Below are positions 60,807 through 64,000 of a stretch of DNA of 64,000 bases, piece after piece. The notes under the pieces were generated by a model. The model did not search any database. It saw only the letters and a list, made by a program, of their open reading frames with translations, and was not told the origin of the DNA. Origin of the DNA: an uncultured Clostridium sp. GTDB taxonomy: Bacteria; Bacillota; Clostridia; Clostridiales; Clostridiaceae. The stretch lies in the NCBI RefSeq assembly GCF_910588715.1, contig NZ_CAJURG010000001.1, forward strand, positions 216,263 to 280,262. Direction: 5' to 3'. Made by a program: the position numbers and the translations under genes. Position 1 is the stretch's first letter. Each line of letters opens with the position of its first letter.

Positions 60807-61223
60807 ATGGATATTAAAGAAATTATGGATATAATTCCTCATAGATACCCATTTCTTTTAATAGATAAGGTGATAAAAGTTGAGGAAAATAAAATTATTG
60901 CAATAAAAAATGTTACAGCAAATGAGCAATATTTTCAAGGCCATTTTCCAGCTGAGCCTGTAATGCCAGGTGTTTTGATAATAGAAGCTTTAGCACAAGC
61001 CGGAGCTGTATCACTTTTAAGTAAAGATGAATTTAAAGGTAAGATAGCATATTTTGCTGGAATAAATAATGCTAAATTTAGAAGAAAGGTTGTTCCTGGA
61101 GATACATTAATATTAGAGGTTGAACTTATTAAAGTTCGTGGTAAGGCTGGTATTGGATATGGAATTGCTTACGTTGAAGATAAAAAGGTTTGTGAAGGAG
61201 AATTGACCTTTATGATAGGTTAA
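60807..61223 (+). CDS. fabZ: 3-hydroxyacyl-ACP dehydratase
   Basis: A 138-residue hot-dog-fold dehydratase: IIPHRYPFLLIDKV, catalytic His in GHFPAEPVMPGVL and Glu in IIEALAQAG. As FabM and FabA are not seen here, the source of unsaturated fatty acids is not explained by this cluster. GGGG precedes ATG 60807. Confidence 0.97.
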   Translation: MDIKEIMDIIPHRYPFLLIDKVIKVEENKIIAIKNVTANEQYFQGHFPAEPVMPGVLIIEALAQAGAVSLLSKDEFKGKIAYFAGINNAKFRRKVVPGDTLILEVELIKVRGKAGIGYGIAYVEDKKVCEGELTFMIG

Positions 61224-61242
61224 TAATATAAAGAGGTGTTTT

Positions 61243-62586
61243 ATGATTAGAAAAGTTTTAATTGCCAATAGGGGAGAAATTGCTGTAAGAATTATAAGAG
61301 CTTGTAAAGAGCTTGGATTAAAAACTGTTGCTATTTATTCAGAAATTGATAAAGATGCTATGCATACAGAGCTTGCAGATGAAGCTATTTGTGTTGGAAC
61401 TTCAAAATCTAAAGATTCTTATCTTAATGAAAGTAATATAATAAGTGCAGCAGTTGTAACAGGCTGTAATGCAATTCATCCTGGATTTGGATTTTTATCA
61501 GAAAAGTCTAGTTTTGCAAGTATGTGTGAAGAGTGTAATATTAAATTCATTGGTCCAAGTAGTGAAACTATAAATATTATGGGAGATAAATCTATAGCTA
61601 GGGAAATAATGAAAAAGTCAGGGGTTCCAGTTATCCCTGGTAGTAATGGTATTATTGTAAATATTGAAGATGCTAAAATAGAATCTAATAAGATTGGTTA
61701 TCCTGTAATGATTAAGGCTTCTTTAGGCGGTGGAGGAAAAGGTATAAGAATTGTTAGAAATGAAAATGAGTTAGAAAATGCCTTTTTTACTGCAAAAAGT
61801 GAGGCAAGAAATAATTTTGGAGATGACTCTGTATATATAGAGAAGTTTATAGAAAATCCAAGACATATAGAATTTCAAATTTTAGGTGATAAATTTGGTA
61901 ACATAATTCATCTTGGTGAAAGAGATTGTACTATTCAAAGAAGAAATCAAAAAGTACTTGAAGAAGCTCCGTCTTATATTTTAAATGAAAAACTTAGAGA
62001 GCAAATGGGTGAAGCTGCAATTAAAGCTGCAAAGGCGGTTAATTATGTTAATGCAGGTACAATTGAATTTTTAGTAGATAAAAATAGTAATTTTTATTTC
62101 ATGGAAATGAATACTAGAATTCAAGTTGAACATCCTGTAACTGAAATGATAACTTCTGTTGATATAGTAAAAGAGCAATTAAAAATTGCTAATGGAGAAG
62201 AACTACAACTTACACAAAATGATATAAAAATAGAAGGTCATGCTATTGAATGTAGAATAAATGCTGAAAATCCACATAAATCATTTGCTCCATGTCCTGG
62301 AAAAATTAGTTTTTTAAATATACCAGGTGGGAATGGAATTAGAGTTGATACAGCAGTTTATAATGGTTATACTATTCCACCAACTTATGACTCTATGATA
62401 GCAAAACTTATTGTTCATGGAAAGACTAGAGAAGAAGCTATTAATAAAATGTTAAGAGCATTAGATGAATTTATTATTGATGGAATAGAAAGTAATATAG
62501 ATTTTCAAATCAATATTTTAAATAACGATATATTTCGCTTAGGAACTTTTGATACAAGTTTTATAAGCAATGAATATAATCTATAA
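61243..62586 (+). CDS. accC: Biotin carboxylase subunit of acetyl-CoA carboxylase
   Basis: ATP-dependent carboxylation of AccB biotin. 447 residues: IANRGEIAVRIIRACKELG, ATP-grasp KASLGGGGKGIR, and MEMNTRIQVEHPVTEM. AGAGGTG precedes ATG 61243. Confidence 0.97.
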   Translation: MIRKVLIANRGEIAVRIIRACKELGLKTVAIYSEIDKDAMHTELADEAICVGTSKSKDSYLNESNIISAAVVTGCNAIHPGFGFLSEKSSFASMCEECNIKFIGPSSETINIMGDKSIAREIMKKSGVPVIPGSNGIIVNIEDAKIESNKIGYPVMIKASLGGGGKGIRIVRNENELENAFFTAKSEARNNFGDDSVYIEKFIENPRHIEFQILGDKFGNIIHLGERDCTIQRRNQKVLEEAPSYILNEKLREQMGEAAIKAAKAVNYVNAGTIEFLVDKNSNFYFMEMNTRIQVEHPVTEMITSVDIVKEQLKIANGEELQLTQNDIKIEGHAIECRINAENPHKSFAPCPGKISFLNIPGGNGIRVDTAVYNGYTIPPTYDSMIAKLIVHGKTREEAINKMLRALDEFIIDGIESNIDFQINILNNDIFRLGTFDTSFISNEYNL

Positions 62587-62598
62587 GTTGGTGAAATT

Positions 62599-63471
62599 AT
62601 GGGTATTTTTAGGAAAAAACAATATGGCGTAATAAATATGCCAGCTGATGATAATAGTGATATTCCTGTTGTTCCAGATGGAGCATGGATTAAATGTAAT
62701 CATTGTGGGAAAATTTTATATAAGAAAAATTTAGAGGAAAATTATAAAATATGTCCTAATTGTAATTATTATTTTAGATTAAATGCTTATGAAAGAGTAA
62801 ATTTAATTTGTGATAAAGATACATTTTTTGAATTTAATAGATGTTTAGAATCAAATAATCCGATGGATTTTCCAGGTTATGATAATAAATTAAAAATTAA
62901 TAAAGAAAATTCTAATATTAATGAGGCAGTTATAACTGGGAAATGTAAAATAGGTGGCAATAAAGCTATAGTTTGTATAATGGATTCTAATTTTATGATG
63001 GGAAGTATGGGAACTGTTGTTGGAGAAAAAATAACTTATTCTATAGAAAAGGCAATTGATGAAGAACTTCCAATAATTATATTTACAGCTTCTGGTGGTG
63101 CTAGAATGCAGGAAGGAATTCTTTCACTTATGCAAATGGCTAAAATTAGCTCAGCATTAGCAAGACACAGTGAAAATGGGTTGCTTTATATAACAGTTTT
63201 AACAGATCCTACAACTGGTGGGGTTACAGCTAGTTTTGCTATGTTAGGTGATATAATTATTGCAGAGCCTAAAACATTAATAGGATTTGCTGGTAGAAGA
63301 GTTATTGAAGGAACTATTAAAGAAAAATTACCTATTGATTTTCAAAGTGCAGAATTTTTATTAGAAAAAGGATTTATAGATAATATTGTTGATAGATCTG
63401 AACTAAAAAATAAGCTTTCTTTATTATTAAAATTACACAAACCTCAATATGGTGGTGAGAACTTTGAATAA
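62599..63471 (+). CDS. accD: Acetyl-CoA carboxylase carboxyltransferase subunit beta
   Basis: A 290-residue carboxyltransferase subunit: N-terminal zinc ribbon CNHC...CPNC (Cys33, 36, 52, 55), then the crotonase-fold domain with TASGGARMQEGILSLMQMAK and LTDPTTGGVTASFA. GGTG precedes ATG 62599. The accA start overlaps its end by 8 nt. Confidence 0.96.
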   Translation: MGIFRKKQYGVINMPADDNSDIPVVPDGAWIKCNHCGKILYKKNLEENYKICPNCNYYFRLNAYERVNLICDKDTFFEFNRCLESNNPMDFPGYDNKLKINKENSNINEAVITGKCKIGGNKAIVCIMDSNFMMGSMGTVVGEKITYSIEKAIDEELPIIIFTASGGARMQEGILSLMQMAKISSALARHSENGLLYITVLTDPTTGGVTASFAMLGDIIIAEPKTLIGFAGRRVIEGTIKEKLPIDFQSAEFLLEKGFIDNIVDRSELKNKLSLLLKLHKPQYGGENFE

Positions 63472-64000
63472 AAATATTAAAGCATGGGATAGATTGTCAA
63501 TTGCTAGAATGATTGAAAGACCTAATGCAGAGGATTATATAAAATTAATATTTAATAATTTTTTTGAGCTACATGGAGATAGAAATTATAGGGATGATAA
63601 ATCTATTATTGGCGGAATAGGATTATTAGAAAATTATCCAGTCACTATAATAGGTATACAAAAGGGAAAGAATTTAAAAGAAAATATGGAAAGAAATTTT
63701 GGTTCCCCATATCCTGAAGGGTATAGAAAAGCATTAAGATTAATGAAGCAAGCTGAAAAATTTAATAGACCTATTATTTGTTTTATAAATACTTCTGGCG
63801 CATATTGTGGTGTTGAGGCGGAAGAGAGAGGTCAAGGTGAGGCTATTGCTAGAAACTTGTTTGAGATATCTAATATTTCAGTACCTATTATTTCTATAAT
63901 TATTGGTGAAGGTGGTAGTGGTGGTGCCATAGCATTAGCTTGTGGTGATAGGGTATGGGCCTTAGAAAATTCAATATATTCAATTTTATCTCCTGAAGGA
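63464..64000 (+). CDS. accA: Acetyl-CoA carboxylase carboxyltransferase subunit alpha, cut by window end
   Basis: From TTG 63464, after GGTGAG and overlapping accD, 179 codons are open to the window edge. The translation has the AccA pattern: WDRLSIARMIERPNAEDYI, ELHGDRNYRDD, GYRKALRLMKQAEKFNRPII, SGAYCGVEAEERGQGEAIA and GEGGSGGAIALACGD. It completes the carboxylase encoded by accB, accC and accD. Confidence 0.95.
   Translation, partial: MNKNIKAWDRLSIARMIERPNAEDYIKLIFNNFFELHGDRNYRDDKSIIGGIGLLENYPVTIIGIQKGKNLKENMERNFGSPYPEGYRKALRLMKQAEKFNRPIICFINTSGAYCGVEAEERGQGEAIARNLFEISNISVPIISIIIGEGGSGGAIALACGDRVWALENSIYSILSPEG

Overview
The window is low-GC (roughly 27-28 % by eye), strongly AT-biased DNA with Gram-positive ribosome binding sites and T-tailed hairpin terminators. 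It carries spore genes (spoIIM, gerW, a dacB-like gene), [FeFe]-hydrogenase maturases and a FabK-type fatty acid cluster. Together these point to a spore-forming anaerobe of Clostridium sensu stricto. It reads as chromosomal core: I see no prophage, insertion sequence, tRNA or rRNA.

Layout. 1-833: the 3' (leader-distal) end of a CRISPR array with C. difficile-like I-B repeats, and no cas genes in the window. 1.1-3.0 kb: small envelope proteins and an HD phosphohydrolase. 3.0-8.5 kb: spoIIM, a XerD-like recombinase, deoB, pdp and a dacF-like gene, in the same order as the B. subtilis spoIIM/ripX/drm/pupG/dacF neighbourhood but without spoIIA. 8.6-11.6 kb: PspA with an SPFH/zinc-ribbon partner, a DNA glycosylase and mgsA. 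11.7-15.0 kb: a four-gene metal-handling operon (two COG0523 GTPases, a YraQ-type permease, a TIGR03943 protein). 15.0-18.9 kb: scpAB, convergent gerW and DUF2953, and a dacB-like gene. 19-25 kb: a NUDIX hydrolase, an uncharacterised two-gene iron-sulphur/flavin redox pair, and FUSC and AI-2E family membrane proteins.

26.2-28.4 kb: a MATE exporter with its own MerR regulator and a textbook MerR-type promoter. 28.4-30.3 kb: a preQ1-I riboswitch ahead of a nucleoside hydrolase and an ECF S component, probably queuosine salvage. 30.5-31.1 kb: a flavodoxin-like gene frameshifted at its start. 31.4-36.7 kb: a KdpDE-like two-component system followed by a Trk potassium operon. 36.8-42.3 kb: birA, a MazG-like enzyme and full-length metH. 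42.3-42.5 kb: a promoter-to-terminator unit without an ORF, a candidate small RNA. 42.6-46.3 kb: hydE-hydG-hydF. 46.4-53.5 kb: mixed singletons including an amidohydrolase, M14 peptidase, aldo-keto reductase, a second MATE and greA.

53.7-64.0 kb: a nitronate-monooxygenase-like gene divergent from the type II fatty acid operon fabH-acpP-fabK-fabD-fabG-fabF-accB-fabZ-accC-accD-accA; accA runs off the end. The divergent intergenic region has back-to-back TTGACA promoters in an 18-bp inverted repeat, each with a TTTGATnATCAAA palindrome at its predicted start site. A related site overlaps the birA promoter, which may tie biotinylation of AccB to the same FabT-like control. No fabT gene lies in the window.

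The most unusual observations are the XerD-like protein with four of six catalytic residues replaced, the gerW ribosome binding site separated from its start by a compact hairpin, the mirror-image fab/NMO control region, the orphan RNA unit at 42.3 kb, and CRISPR spacers whose translations match serine recombinase and endolysin-repeat motifs.
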